64,000 nt of DNA. Origin: Paenibacillus sp. 1_12. GTDB lineage: Bacteria > Bacillota > Bacilli > Paenibacillales > NBRC-103111. Below are positions 43,970-55,285 of the stretch, piece by piece (position 1 is the stretch's first letter; the number at the start of each line of letters is the position of its first letter). The DNA lies in assembly GCF_900114475.1 (NCBI RefSeq), contig NZ_FOTE01000002.1:620001-684000 (forward strand). Reading direction: 5' to 3'. A model generated the notes under the pieces. That model was not told where the DNA came from. It was given only the letters and a program-made list of their open reading frames with translations, and did not search any database. The translations under genes and the position numbers were made by a program.

Positions 43970-45496
43970 ATGAAAAAACAAAAAAACAAAATGTTCTCCG
44001 CTCTGCTTGTTCTAACAACTGTTAGCATCTTCACAGCTGCGTGCAGCACGAAAGATGCCACCCCAGCCCAAACCATGCAGCCTGACAATACGAGTGCAAA
44101 AACTCCATTAAAGCTCTCTATGATGCTGCCGGGCTACTCAACCCAGCTGCCGGAAAAGAACAATTCGATTCTGACCAAATTAACGGAAGCGACCAATGTG
44201 GAGGTAACTCCGGTTTGGGTTCCATCCACGTCTTACGAGGACAAATTTAATATCACCTTGGCATCCGGTCAAATGCCGGAGGTTATGGTAGCGTTAACAA
44301 AATCGTCAACCTTCATTAACGCTGCTCGCAACGGCGCTTTCTGGGAAGTGGGTCCTTATTTAAAAGATTATCCGAACCTAAGCCAAGTCAATCCAATCGT
44401 TTTGGACAATATCTCGGTTGATGGGAAAATTTACGGTATTTACCGATCCAGAGCGCTCGGCCGCAACGGTATTGCTTATCGGAAGGATTGGCTGGAAAAA
44501 GTCGGCCTGCAGCCGCCCAAAACCATCGACGATTTCTATAACATGCTCAAAGCGTTCAAAACCAAAGACCCTGACGGGAATAATGCTACCGGTCTATTGC
44601 TCACTAAAAATAATGGGGCATTGGATATTATGCAAACGTGGTTTGGCGTACCGAATCAATGGGGTCAAGACGCGAGCGGTAAGCTAGTCCCCGCACATAT
44701 GACGCCTGAATATATGAATGCGCTTCAATTTTTCAAGAAGCTGTACAGTGAGCAATTGATTAATCAAGACTTCCCGATTACAGATCCGGCCAAAGCCGAG
44801 GAATTTATGGGGAACGGTGTAGCGGGAGTATCTGTCGGGGTTACGGACACCGCACAAAGAATCGAGGAAAAAATTTGGACAGTTCGTCCAGAATTAAAAA
44901 ACGTGAGTGTAATGGAGCCTCTCGGGGCAATTGAAGGCCCCGCCGGAATAAGGGTGCTGCCGACAGATGGCTATGCGGGTATGCTGCTTATTTCCAAAAC
45001 CTCAGTCAAAACGGAAGGTGATTTAAGAAAAGTATTAACCTTTCTGGATAGATTGAATGATAAGGACATGCAAATTTTATTGTATAATGGCATAGAAAAT
45101 CGTCATTTTACGATGGACAAAAGCGGAGGCGTCATAGGATCTCCCGATGCCAACATCACCGCGGAATTCGCCAGCTTAAATCAAATGTTAATGTTTATTC
45201 CGGAAGACCGCAATTTGCTGCCTGTACAAACACCAACCCGTAAAAAAGTAGCTGAAGTTCAAAAGGCTAACATCAAGCAAGTGATCGGTAACCCTGCGGC
45301 CTCGTTCATATCCAGTGTATATGCTCAAAAAGGACCTCAATTGGATAGTATTATCAATGATATTCGAATTAAATTCATCGTCGGCAAAACAGATGAGAAT
45401 GGTTTCAAACAGGCTATTGAGCTATGGCGGAAGAGCGGCGGAGACGATTATATAAAGGAAATGAATGATCTATACGCGGCTAAAGCCAAAAAATAA
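43970..45496 (+). CDS. Sugar-binding lipoprotein of ABC importer, LplA type
   Basis: 508 residues; signal peptide with lipobox TAAC and C25; AAGGTGGG 6 bases before the ATG. Blocks FWEVGPYLKDYPNLSQVNPI, YGIYRSRAL and RKDWLEKVGL mark it as paralogue of the lipoprotein at 33109-34662. It is the only + strand gene of its module, divergent from the lyase, YesS-like regulator and permease genes at 36937-43718. Those permeases have no binding protein of their own, so this one almost certainly serves them. Divergent placement allows it to be made in larger amounts than the permeases. Confidence 0.93.
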   Translation: MKKQKNKMFSALLVLTTVSIFTAACSTKDATPAQTMQPDNTSAKTPLKLSMMLPGYSTQLPEKNNSILTKLTEATNVEVTPVWVPSTSYEDKFNITLASGQMPEVMVALTKSSTFINAARNGAFWEVGPYLKDYPNLSQVNPIVLDNISVDGKIYGIYRSRALGRNGIAYRKDWLEKVGLQPPKTIDDFYNMLKAFKTKDPDGNNATGLLLTKNNGALDIMQTWFGVPNQWGQDASGKLVPAHMTPEYMNALQFFKKLYSEQLINQDFPITDPAKAEEFMGNGVAGVSVGVTDTAQRIEEKIWTVRPELKNVSVMEPLGAIEGPAGIRVLPTDGYAGMLLISKTSVKTEGDLRKVLTFLDRLNDKDMQILLYNGIENRHFTMDKSGGVIGSPDANITAEFASLNQMLMFIPEDRNLLPVQTPTRKKVAEVQKANIKQVIGNPAASFISSVYAQKGPQLDSIINDIRIKFIVGKTDENGFKQAIELWRKSGGDDYIKEMNDLYAAKAKK

Positions 45497-45522
45497 CTTT
45501 TCTACAAATGAATCAAACCTAA

Positions 45523-45558
45523 AGGTGGAGGTTACCCTGGATTGGGTATCCTCCACCT
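45523..45558. terminator. Hairpin between convergent genes
   Basis: AGGTGGAGG / CCTCCACCT with an inner TACCC/GGGTA stem and 6-base loop. Long and GC-rich but with a poor U-tract on either side. It lies between the + strand lipoprotein and the - strand permease genes. Confidence 0.65.
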
Positions 45559-45593
45559 CTCTATGGGATCAACTCAACATTCGCCGATATCGA

Positions 45594-46451
45594 TTATCCT
45601 TTGACAGATCCTTCAGTCAATCCGGAAATCAGCTGCTTTTGAAAAACGAGTACGACAATAAGCAGTGGTAAGACGCTAATAACCGAAGCAGCCATGATCA
45701 AGTGATACGGTGTATAATTGCTGTCTTCAAGTGCTTTGATGGCTACGGCAAGTGTTAAGTTCTCTTTGGATCTAAGAATAACGACCGGCCACAAAAAATT
45801 GTTCCACTGCTTAACGAACAAGATAATGCCCAAAGCTGCAAAAGCCGATTTCAAATTAGGCAGCACCACTTTTCTGAACAACGTAAATTCAGAGCACCCA
45901 TCAATCCGTGCCGCTTCCAGCATCTCATCCGGCAGTGAACGACAGTATTGTCGCATAAAGAAAATACCAAACGCATTGGCAAGGTCGGGAAGAATGACGC
46001 CCCAAATATTATCAATTAAATGGAGCTGCTTGTAGATCACAAACAGCGGTACCATTGTCGCTTCATGAGGGATCATTAATGAAGCTAATACAAAAACGAA
46101 CAAAATTTGTTTTCCACGGAATTCGTATTTGGCAAACGCATAACCACCTAAGCTGCACAGGAACAGCGTTGCAACAGTAAAGGTCGTGGAGAGCAGCACG
46201 CTGTTCCACGTAATGATGCCAAAGCTTCTTTTCGCAAACAGCTCCCCGAAATTTTCCCAATGCAAGGTTGCGGGAATCCATATGGGAGGATTAACAAATA
46301 TTTCACTTACTGCTTTTAATGAAGAACTAAGCAGCCAAAAAAATGGAAATAACATAATGGCGGAAACAACAGTCATGATAATAAACATAAGAATTGTGTT
46401 TAATTCATTTTTACGATTCCAGCTGTAACTCTGTTTAGCCGAGGTCTGCAC
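45594..46451 (-). CDS. ABC sugar importer permease, MalG type (CUT1)
   Basis: 285 residues from a GTG start; GGGGGGAG lies 6 bases upstream. Six membrane segments; EAA-loop LEAARIDGCSEFTLFRKVVL; C-terminal GLTEGSVKG. Belongs to the MalG-like branch rather than the LplC branch of the four other pairs' second permeases, as the partner is also MalF-like. Last gene of a three-gene importer operon, 14 bases after its partner. Confidence 0.93.
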   Translation of the reverse strand: MQTSAKQSYSWNRKNELNTILMFIIMTVVSAIMLFPFFWLLSSSLKAVSEIFVNPPIWIPATLHWENFGELFAKRSFGIITWNSVLLSTTFTVATLFLCSLGGYAFAKYEFRGKQILFVFVLASLMIPHEATMVPLFVIYKQLHLIDNIWGVILPDLANAFGIFFMRQYCRSLPDEMLEAARIDGCSEFTLFRKVVLPNLKSAFAALGIILFVKQWNNFLWPVVILRSKENLTLAVAIKALEDSNYTPYHLIMAASVISVLPLLIVVLVFQKQLISGLTEGSVKG

Positions 46452-46465
46452 GTCCTTCTCCCCCC

Positions 46466-47353
46466 TTATCCATTTTTGTCATCAAACAGGCGTAATTGAA
46501 CTAACGAGACCAGCATCATGAGAATAAAGAAACATACGGCAATCGAAGAGGCATAACCGAAGTTGAAATTTTGAAAGCTCTCGTTATACAGCATCAAAAC
46601 AGGAGTTAACGTGGAGTTCAAAGGGCCACCCTTAGTTAAAATGAACGGTTCGGTAAACAATGAAAATGTGCCAATCGTGGACAAAATCGTACAAAAAAGT
46701 AAAATCCGTTTAACCAGAGGAATGGTGATCAGAAAGAAGCTTTGAATTTTGGTGGCGCCATCGACATATGCGGCCTCATACAAATCCTTGGGGATGCTTT
46801 GCAGTCCTGTGATCAGCAGCAGCATATTGTAGCCGAGCCACCGATACAAAACCATCATTGCGACAGTAAACCGAGCCCAGCTCGGTGATTCCAGCCACGG
46901 AATGTGGTTATCCACCCAACCCAAATTCATAAGCAGCGAATTCATAAGTCCATCCTGCGTGTTGAATATCAAAACAAATACGAAGGATACGGCAACAACC
47001 GATACAAAATTCGGGACGAACAACGCCATACGGAAAAACCCTTTGCCGACCATCCAGTTGGCATTAAGCAGACTGGCAAAAACAAGCGCCAAAAAAAGCA
47101 TGATAGGCACGTAAATCACGTAGATGACAGCACTGTTCCATAAAGACAACCAGAAATGGTTATCATGCATTAAAGTCGTATAATTTTGCAATCCAATAAA
47201 CGACTTCACTTTAGAACCGTTCCAATCCGTGAGGCTTATATAAAAGGAATAAATAATCGGATATAAAGAGAACAGGATAAATAACAAAAAGTATGGCGAT
47301 ACGTAGAAATAAGGAGCGAGTCGAAACTGCCACTTCCAGCTTGTGGTTCTCAT
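46466..47353 (-). CDS. ABC sugar importer permease, MalF type (CUT1)
   Basis: 295 residues from the ATG at 47353 with AGGAGGA 5 bases upstream; an upstream extension to 47416 has no SD and no family similarity. Six membrane segments beginning at LAPYFYVSPYFLLFILF; EAA-loop YEAAYVDGATKIQSFFLITI. A small hairpin sits directly upstream of the SD and could reduce its translation compared with the lipoprotein gene. Confidence 0.93.
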   Translation of the reverse strand: MRTTSWKWQFRLAPYFYVSPYFLLFILFSLYPIIYSFYISLTDWNGSKVKSFIGLQNYTTLMHDNHFWLSLWNSAVIYVIYVPIMLFLALVFASLLNANWMVGKGFFRMALFVPNFVSVVAVSFVFVLIFNTQDGLMNSLLMNLGWVDNHIPWLESPSWARFTVAMMVLYRWLGYNMLLLITGLQSIPKDLYEAAYVDGATKIQSFFLITIPLVKRILLFCTILSTIGTFSLFTEPFILTKGGPLNSTLTPVLMLYNESFQNFNFGYASSIAVCFFILMMLVSLVQLRLFDDKNG

Positions 47354-47369
47354 AGCTTTCCTCCTAAAA

Positions 47370-47386
47370 GTTTTGCATAGCAAAAC
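47370..47386 (-). other. Hairpin next to the MalF-type gene SD
   Basis: Perfect GTTTTGC / GCAAAAC stem with a 3-base loop, 4-5 bases upstream of the SD AGGAGGA; a second GGGG/CCCC hairpin lies at 47392-47405. They occupy the 138-base gap after the lipoprotein gene and may stabilise that mRNA or limit permease translation (inference). Confidence 0.45.
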
Positions 47387-47491
47387 AAAAGGGGGCATCA
47401 TCCCCATCGAACTCATGCTGATTCACATTCGTTCGAATGAACATGACTCTCCCTCAGTGGTTCCTGTCGATATTGAATAGTTATTTTGTAC

Positions 47492-48838
47492 TTACTTTCT
47501 TTTCGTCTTTTGTCTAAGCTCGTCAGCCATGCTTTTTAAAGCTTTGTCGGAAGGTGTATTGTTTAAAAAGATTTGCGCCCAAACGTCCGTCATCATTTTA
47601 TTGGCTAATGGAAAATCAGAAGTGTAAGCAAGCGGGAACGTCTGTTTTAACGACTCTGCATACATTTTCAGGACTGGCTGGTTGTTGAAATAGGCGGATG
47701 GCGCGTCCATATCCGAACTGCTGTACACCGTGTTCAGTGCTGGGAACAATCCTGCTTTTGTCATCATTTTTGCTTGAGAACTGTCCTTACCCAGCATAAA
47801 TTCGATGAATTTCCATGCTTCCTCAGGATTCTTGGAATTTTTGTTGATAGCCATGTTGGAGCCGCCTTGGTTGGCACTCACATATTTATCATCCTTGGAC
47901 CATTTAGGCATCATAGCAACGGACCATTTTCCCTTATCTCCAGGAGCATACTGCTGCTCGATGGTCGCATCATGCCAAGAGCCTCCGACCACGGTAGCAA
48001 ATTTACCCTCTTTGATTGCATTACCCCAAGGGTCAGTATTAGCGCGAGCATCAAATACGAGCCCTTCTTTTTGCATTTTGACCAGAAAATCAGCTACTTC
48101 TTTTATCTGAGGCGAATCTACGGATACATTGCCCTGCTTATCGAAGTACCACAAACCGCGCTGCCACATCATGGATTCGAATACACGGTTGCTCGAATTT
48201 GTTTTCGAGTCTCCATACATCAGAACACCGGTTTTTTCTTTAATCAGCTTCGCCGCTTCATAGTAATCGTTCCAGGTCTGGATTTTTTGTGAAACTTCCT
48301 TTGGATCCGTAGGAAGGCCTGCTTTTGCAAACACATCATTTCTATAAAACATCACAACAGGGCCGCTATCCCACGGCATTGCATAGATTTTATTGTCCTT
48401 TGTCGCATCTTCCCATTTGTATGCATTCATTTTGTCCTTATAAGGCTGAACGCGGGAAGTTATATCCAGCAAGGAATCAATTTGCACCATTTGAGAAAGA
48501 TTGGTAGATTCCAATGAAACAATATCCGGTACAGCATCTCCGGTGTTGGAAGCGATCAAATACTTTTGATACAAGTCCGATGACTTCATCAACTGAAATT
48601 CAACCTCAATATTCGGGTATTGCTTCTTAAATTCTTCCATGTTCAAATCAATACCGGTTTTGGCTGATTCCCATATCCAAACGACCAGCTTCGTTTTTTT
48701 ACCCGTATCTGCAGCTTTGGCGGCTTCACCGGGCTTTGCGGATTCTGCATTATTGCTGCTTGAATTGGAACATGCACTGGCCATGATAGAGAAAAACATG
48801 CAGAGGACCAGCAGTAACGACCAACTTTTCTTTTTCAT
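47492..48838 (-). CDS. Sugar-binding lipoprotein of ABC importer, MalE/UgpB type
   Basis: 448 residues; lipobox MASAC with C23; GGAGGG before the ATG. The mature protein has the typical CUT1 binding-protein pattern (KLVVWIWESAKTGIDLNMEEFKKQYP compressed to the first strand and helix; NPEEAWKFIEFMLG near the C-terminus). First gene of the three-gene importer operon. A -10 box and a near-perfect cre-like palindrome precede it, and the two-component pair encoded upstream is the likely regulator. No glycosidase is in the operon; the GH2 beta-galactosidase at 52035 is the nearest candidate partner. Confidence 0.93.
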   Translation of the reverse strand: MKKKSWSLLLVLCMFFSIMASACSNSSSNNAESAKPGEAAKAADTGKKTKLVVWIWESAKTGIDLNMEEFKKQYPNIEVEFQLMKSSDLYQKYLIASNTGDAVPDIVSLESTNLSQMVQIDSLLDITSRVQPYKDKMNAYKWEDATKDNKIYAMPWDSGPVVMFYRNDVFAKAGLPTDPKEVSQKIQTWNDYYEAAKLIKEKTGVLMYGDSKTNSSNRVFESMMWQRGLWYFDKQGNVSVDSPQIKEVADFLVKMQKEGLVFDARANTDPWGNAIKEGKFATVVGGSWHDATIEQQYAPGDKGKWSVAMMPKWSKDDKYVSANQGGSNMAINKNSKNPEEAWKFIEFMLGKDSSQAKMMTKAGLFPALNTVYSSSDMDAPSAYFNNQPVLKMYAESLKQTFPLAYTSDFPLANKMMTDVWAQIFLNNTPSDKALKSMADELRQKTKRK

Positions 48839-48883
48839 TTTTCATTACCCTCCTTATTTTGTTCTTCTTTATCATAGTTGGTC

Positions 48884-48897
48884 TGAAAGTGCTTTCA
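48884..48897. promoter_or_regulatory. cre-like catabolite repression site
   Basis: TGAAAGTGCTTTCA differs from the ideal CcpA palindrome TGAAAGCGCTTTCA by one central base. It lies 46-59 bases before the ATG and 16 bases downstream of the predicted -10. Confidence 0.75.
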
Positions 48898-48913
48898 AAC
48901 TGACGTTCGTTTG

Positions 48914-48919
48914 ATTATA
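48914..48919 (-). promoter_or_regulatory. Predicted -10 box of the MalE-type operon
   Basis: Perfect TATAAT on the minus strand; the -35 position holds TTTATT, a weak element that overlaps the U-tract region of the preceding terminator. Confidence 0.5.
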
Positions 48920-48948
48920 GTGTACTATTTTTGAAAAATAAAAAAACA

Positions 48949-48965
48949 CTCCTGACGTTCAGGAG
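48949..48965 (-). terminator. Terminator of the two-component operon
   Basis: CTCCTGA / TCAGGAG stem with a 3-base loop; the A-run at 48937-48946 gives a U-tract on the minus strand. It lies 29 bases after the response regulator stop and directly abuts the next promoter. Confidence 0.85.
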
Positions 48966-48993
48966 GTTGTCGTAATCTTGTTCCATCATTTCG

Positions 48994-50196
48994 TTATTTT
49001 GTTTGATGTCGGTATAGACTGGGAGTTTGAGCGACGCATTTTTTAAACCATTTGGAAAAATATTTGGCATCCTGAATGCCCACCTGCTCGGCTATTTCAT
49101 CCGTTCGAAGATCGGTCAGACGCAGTAAATCTTTGGCCCGTTTGAGTTTACGGTCAGAAATAAATGTGATCAGGCTGCAGCCTACCTCTTCTTTGAATAT
49201 CGTGCTGAAATAGCTTCTGCTGACGCCTATACGGTTAGCCAGATCGGCAGCCCGAATATCCAAATGCAAATGCTGATCGATAAAATCAATCGCCCTAAGC
49301 ACATCATCCTTATGAATCCCGTTGCGTAATTCGATTTGCGTCTCGATTTGCCGAAGTCGATGCATTTTTTCAGTCGCCATCATCCAGCCCGACGCATCCT
49401 GGATATTCCCCTCGCTTCTCCAATGCAGCCAAGGCTTGTTCAATTTCATGGCTAGCAAATCATTTTTGCAAGCATTCAAAAGATCTGAACCACAAAACAA
49501 AAACAACGAGTCCCGTCCATTTTTTAGAAAAAGGATGCCCTCATCGTATACAATTGGAAAGGTTTGAATCACTTCCTCCAGTAAATTCAAATCTTTCTCG
49601 TCTTCATCATCAGCTTTGTTCATAAACAGATGGAATACATGTCCCCCGGAAACCGTCCATTTCCAATCCGTGTCCAAATGCTGTTTCAATTGAGCAGCGG
49701 CCGATTGTTTCTTTTCCATTAACCATGTTTGCAAAAGGTTATCTCTGCTGTCTTGATCTTTTTGCGTCAGGACAGAAGCGTGTTCTTGTTGGTGAAGAAC
49801 CAATTCCTGACGTATTTTTGCCAAGCTTTCGTCCATCTGTGCATCATCAAAATTGGTTTTTACTATGTAATCGGAAATACCGAGTTGAATACCTTGCTTG
49901 GCAAAGCTAAAATCGCGGTGACAGCTCAAAAACAGTATCTTAGTCTCCGGATGAATCTTCAGGATTCGTTTGGCCAACTCGATTCCGTCCATCTCAGGCA
50001 TCACTATATCGGTAATGACAATGTGCGGCCGATGCTTCTGGAATGACTCCCAACCAAGTAAACCGTTTGCAGAGTCGGCAACGACCGTCATCTGATGTTT
50101 TCCCCAATCCACGGTCATGCGCAGACCTTGTCTGACCAACTGTTCATCATCAACAATCATCACTTTTAAAACCGTGTCTACAGCAATTTCGGCCAT
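48994..50196 (-). CDS. Response regulator with AraC-type DNA-binding domain, YesN type
   Basis: 400 residues. Receiver D16/D17, phospho-acceptor D63 in IVITDIVMPEMDG and K113; AraC domain at about 295-398 (IGVSRSYFSTIFKEEVGCS, VGIQDAKYFSKWFKKCVAQTP). Shorter than the other two response regulators because the middle region is reduced. The start overlaps the kinase gene by 19 bp. Expected to activate the MalE-type importer operon immediately downstream. Confidence 0.95.
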   Translation of the reverse strand: MAEIAVDTVLKVMIVDDEQLVRQGLRMTVDWGKHQMTVVADSANGLLGWESFQKHRPHIVITDIVMPEMDGIELAKRILKIHPETKILFLSCHRDFSFAKQGIQLGISDYIVKTNFDDAQMDESLAKIRQELVLHQQEHASVLTQKDQDSRDNLLQTWLMEKKQSAAAQLKQHLDTDWKWTVSGGHVFHLFMNKADDEDEKDLNLLEEVIQTFPIVYDEGILFLKNGRDSLFLFCGSDLLNACKNDLLAMKLNKPWLHWRSEGNIQDASGWMMATEKMHRLRQIETQIELRNGIHKDDVLRAIDFIDQHLHLDIRAADLANRIGVSRSYFSTIFKEEVGCSLITFISDRKLKRAKDLLRLTDLRTDEIAEQVGIQDAKYFSKWFKKCVAQTPSLYRHQTK

Positions 50197-51878
50197 GTGA
50201 TCATCATCCTCGTTCCTTTCATTCTCTCTGATTCAATGTTCATCCTGTACTGTAAATCAAAATGCAGCTTAAATCGTTCGTCGACATTCCGCAAACCTAA
50301 CCCGCCCTGCTTATCGGGAATTTTGTGACCGCTTCGGATATATTCCAGATGCTGTGGTTTAATGCCCAAACCGTCATCGGTAAGCTCCATGCAAATGTTC
50401 TGCCGTAAGGAAGTTATCGTAAGCTGCAATTGACCCCTACCATCTGTAAAAGCATGAAAAAAGATGTTTTCTAACAAGGGTTGAAGCACCATTCGAGGTA
50501 TTAGGCAGTGCTCCAGCTCAGGCTCCACACTCAATACAACGTTGAAAACATCTCCATATCTGTACCGTTGAATTTCCAGAAAATGCTGTGCCACTTCAAG
50601 CTCCATTTTAAGCGGTACAAGCGACTGCTTAAAATTAAAGCTTGCCTCCAACACGGCTACTAAATGCACGAGCATATTTTGTATATCCGGCTGGTGGGCT
50701 AATCTCGCCTTCCACTGAATGCTGTTTAATGTATTGAATAGCAGATGAGGATTAATTTGATAATGGAGCGCTCTCAATTCAGCTTCACTTTTAAGTTTTT
50801 CTTTAAGGCTGATTTCGTGTACGGACTGTTTGATTTGTTCTGTCATCCGATTGAAGGCATCTCCCAGATATCCCAGCTCATCGGAGGTCGTAATCGGGGT
50901 TTGAACGGAAAGATCCCCTTGACCGAATCTCTTGATCGATTTAGCTAATTCTTTAATGGGCCTAGTAAACCGCGAAGAAAATATACCCGCCATAACCACA
51001 ACCAATACAAGCGCAAGTAAAGAAACAAGCAACGAATATTTCAAAATGACACTGGAAGATTCATAAAATTGCTTATACGGCAATCTGGCTTCAATGATCC
51101 ACCCATTCGTATCCAACTGATCCGACCATATGATATCGTTATCAGCAAATGAATAATCAGTAGAGGTTTGTAGCAAGACACCTCTGTTTTGATCAAGAAT
51201 TTGCAGATGCGCTTTCAAATCGTGTTCAAAATTGCGAAATAACCCTAGGATTGAATCCGCTTTCATTTCGATTAAAATATGACTTCCTTCCGGTAGCCTG
51301 AATTGTTTTTGTATAGGTACAACTAAACTAATGACATAATTTACGGATGTGGACGAGTAATAGTCAGGATGATGAATAATAATCTTATTGCGTTTAATAG
51401 TAGGCTCCGATACATTATTCCATAAATTGGAATTCATAAGCTTCTGAGCATTAATCAAATCGTTCCCATAGATTTTCCCTGATTTTGTAACGATATTTAC
51501 GCTTATGATATCCGAATTTGTATAAGATGCGAGCAGTCTTTTCAGATCTCTTTCATCTGTATATTGGCTGTAAGTCTGAATATCCTCATCCTCGATTACA
51601 ATAGGTGTAGAAGTCAAATAAGCCAATATATTTCCAGTGATATTTTCCATTTGCTTTAAGTTGGTGTCCAGATGAAGCCTAAGCTGTTGTACGGCGTATA
51701 AGCCATAGTTCCCAAATTGTGAATTCACAACCTGGGATGACTTATTATAAGAAAAATAACCAAGAGTGATTAAAGGCAAAATTGCCACGATCAATAAAAA
51801 AATAATCAGCCTGGCTTGTACACTTTTGGATAATTGAAACCGGTAAGGGAGCTTTTCAGACGAAAATCGGTATTTCAT
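50178..51878 (-). CDS. Sensor histidine kinase, YesM type
   Basis: 566 residues. Membrane segments at about 22-42 and 280-300, Cache-type extracellular domain between them, HAMP domain (RPIKELAKSIKRFGQGDLS), His motif INPHLLFNTLN with H378, N-box PLLENIFFHAF with N471, and lid boxes DGLGIK and GGLGLRN. SD is modest (AGGTG). The upstream region 51879-52034 separates it from the beta-galactosidase gene. It probably senses the ligand of the adjacent importer. Confidence 0.95.
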   Translation of the reverse strand: MKYRFSSEKLPYRFQLSKSVQARLIIFLLIVAILPLITLGYFSYNKSSQVVNSQFGNYGLYAVQQLRLHLDTNLKQMENITGNILAYLTSTPIVIEDEDIQTYSQYTDERDLKRLLASYTNSDIISVNIVTKSGKIYGNDLINAQKLMNSNLWNNVSEPTIKRNKIIIHHPDYYSSTSVNYVISLVVPIQKQFRLPEGSHILIEMKADSILGLFRNFEHDLKAHLQILDQNRGVLLQTSTDYSFADNDIIWSDQLDTNGWIIEARLPYKQFYESSSVILKYSLLVSLLALVLVVVMAGIFSSRFTRPIKELAKSIKRFGQGDLSVQTPITTSDELGYLGDAFNRMTEQIKQSVHEISLKEKLKSEAELRALHYQINPHLLFNTLNSIQWKARLAHQPDIQNMLVHLVAVLEASFNFKQSLVPLKMELEVAQHFLEIQRYRYGDVFNVVLSVEPELEHCLIPRMVLQPLLENIFFHAFTDGRGQLQLTITSLRQNICMELTDDGLGIKPQHLEYIRSGHKIPDKQGGLGLRNVDERFKLHFDLQYRMNIESERMKGTRMMITWPKLL

Positions 51879-51983
51879 ACTTCACCTGCTTTAAGATCAT
51901 GAATAGTTATAATGTAGTATAACGATTTATGTTTGTTGATTCCACTCTTAGTTTATTACATAAGGTTCATTTTCTAACAAATA

Positions 51984-51996
51984 GGGGTGATTCCCC
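51984..51996 (-). terminator. Possible terminator after the beta-galactosidase gene
   Basis: GGGG/CCCC stem with a 5-base loop followed on the minus strand by TATTTGTT, about 40 bases downstream of the stop. A short stem, so only a weak call. Confidence 0.35.
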
Positions 51997-52034
51997 CCAA
52001 GCTAATTGCTCAGGGAACATCACCACACCATTGT

Positions 52035-55064
<3,030 letters not shown>

Positions 55065-55241
55065 TTAAGCTGCCAACAGTAGCCAGCTCCGTTTCATGCA
55101 TGATCATTTTAAATCGATGCCAACGATATTGGAACCGACAGATGTTTGGAATAAGTGTATTTTTTAACAATCATGCTGAGCATACAAAGGCCATCTGATC
55201 GCTTTTCACTTTAGTTGGCTGTTGCACAGTTCAGAAGAAAA

Positions 55242-55273
55242 ATCCCATCCCCATACATGCATAGGGACGGGAT
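55242..55273 (-). terminator. Terminator of the right-hand catabolic operon
   Basis: ATCCCaTCCCcAT pairs with ATaGGGAcGGGAT with two mismatches and a 6-base loop; on the minus strand it is followed by TTTTTC. It lies 12 bases after the GHL6-like gene stop. Confidence 0.8.
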
Positions 55274-55285
55274 GAGAAGGAATGC

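Noticed and set aside
47774-48292. Open frame of 172 codons on the + strand
   Set aside because: Antisense to the MalE-type lipoprotein gene; no SD or motif.
55190-55215. cre-like sequence upstream of the beta-galactosidase gene
   Set aside because: The half-sites are out of register by one base and do not fit the 14-base consensus.
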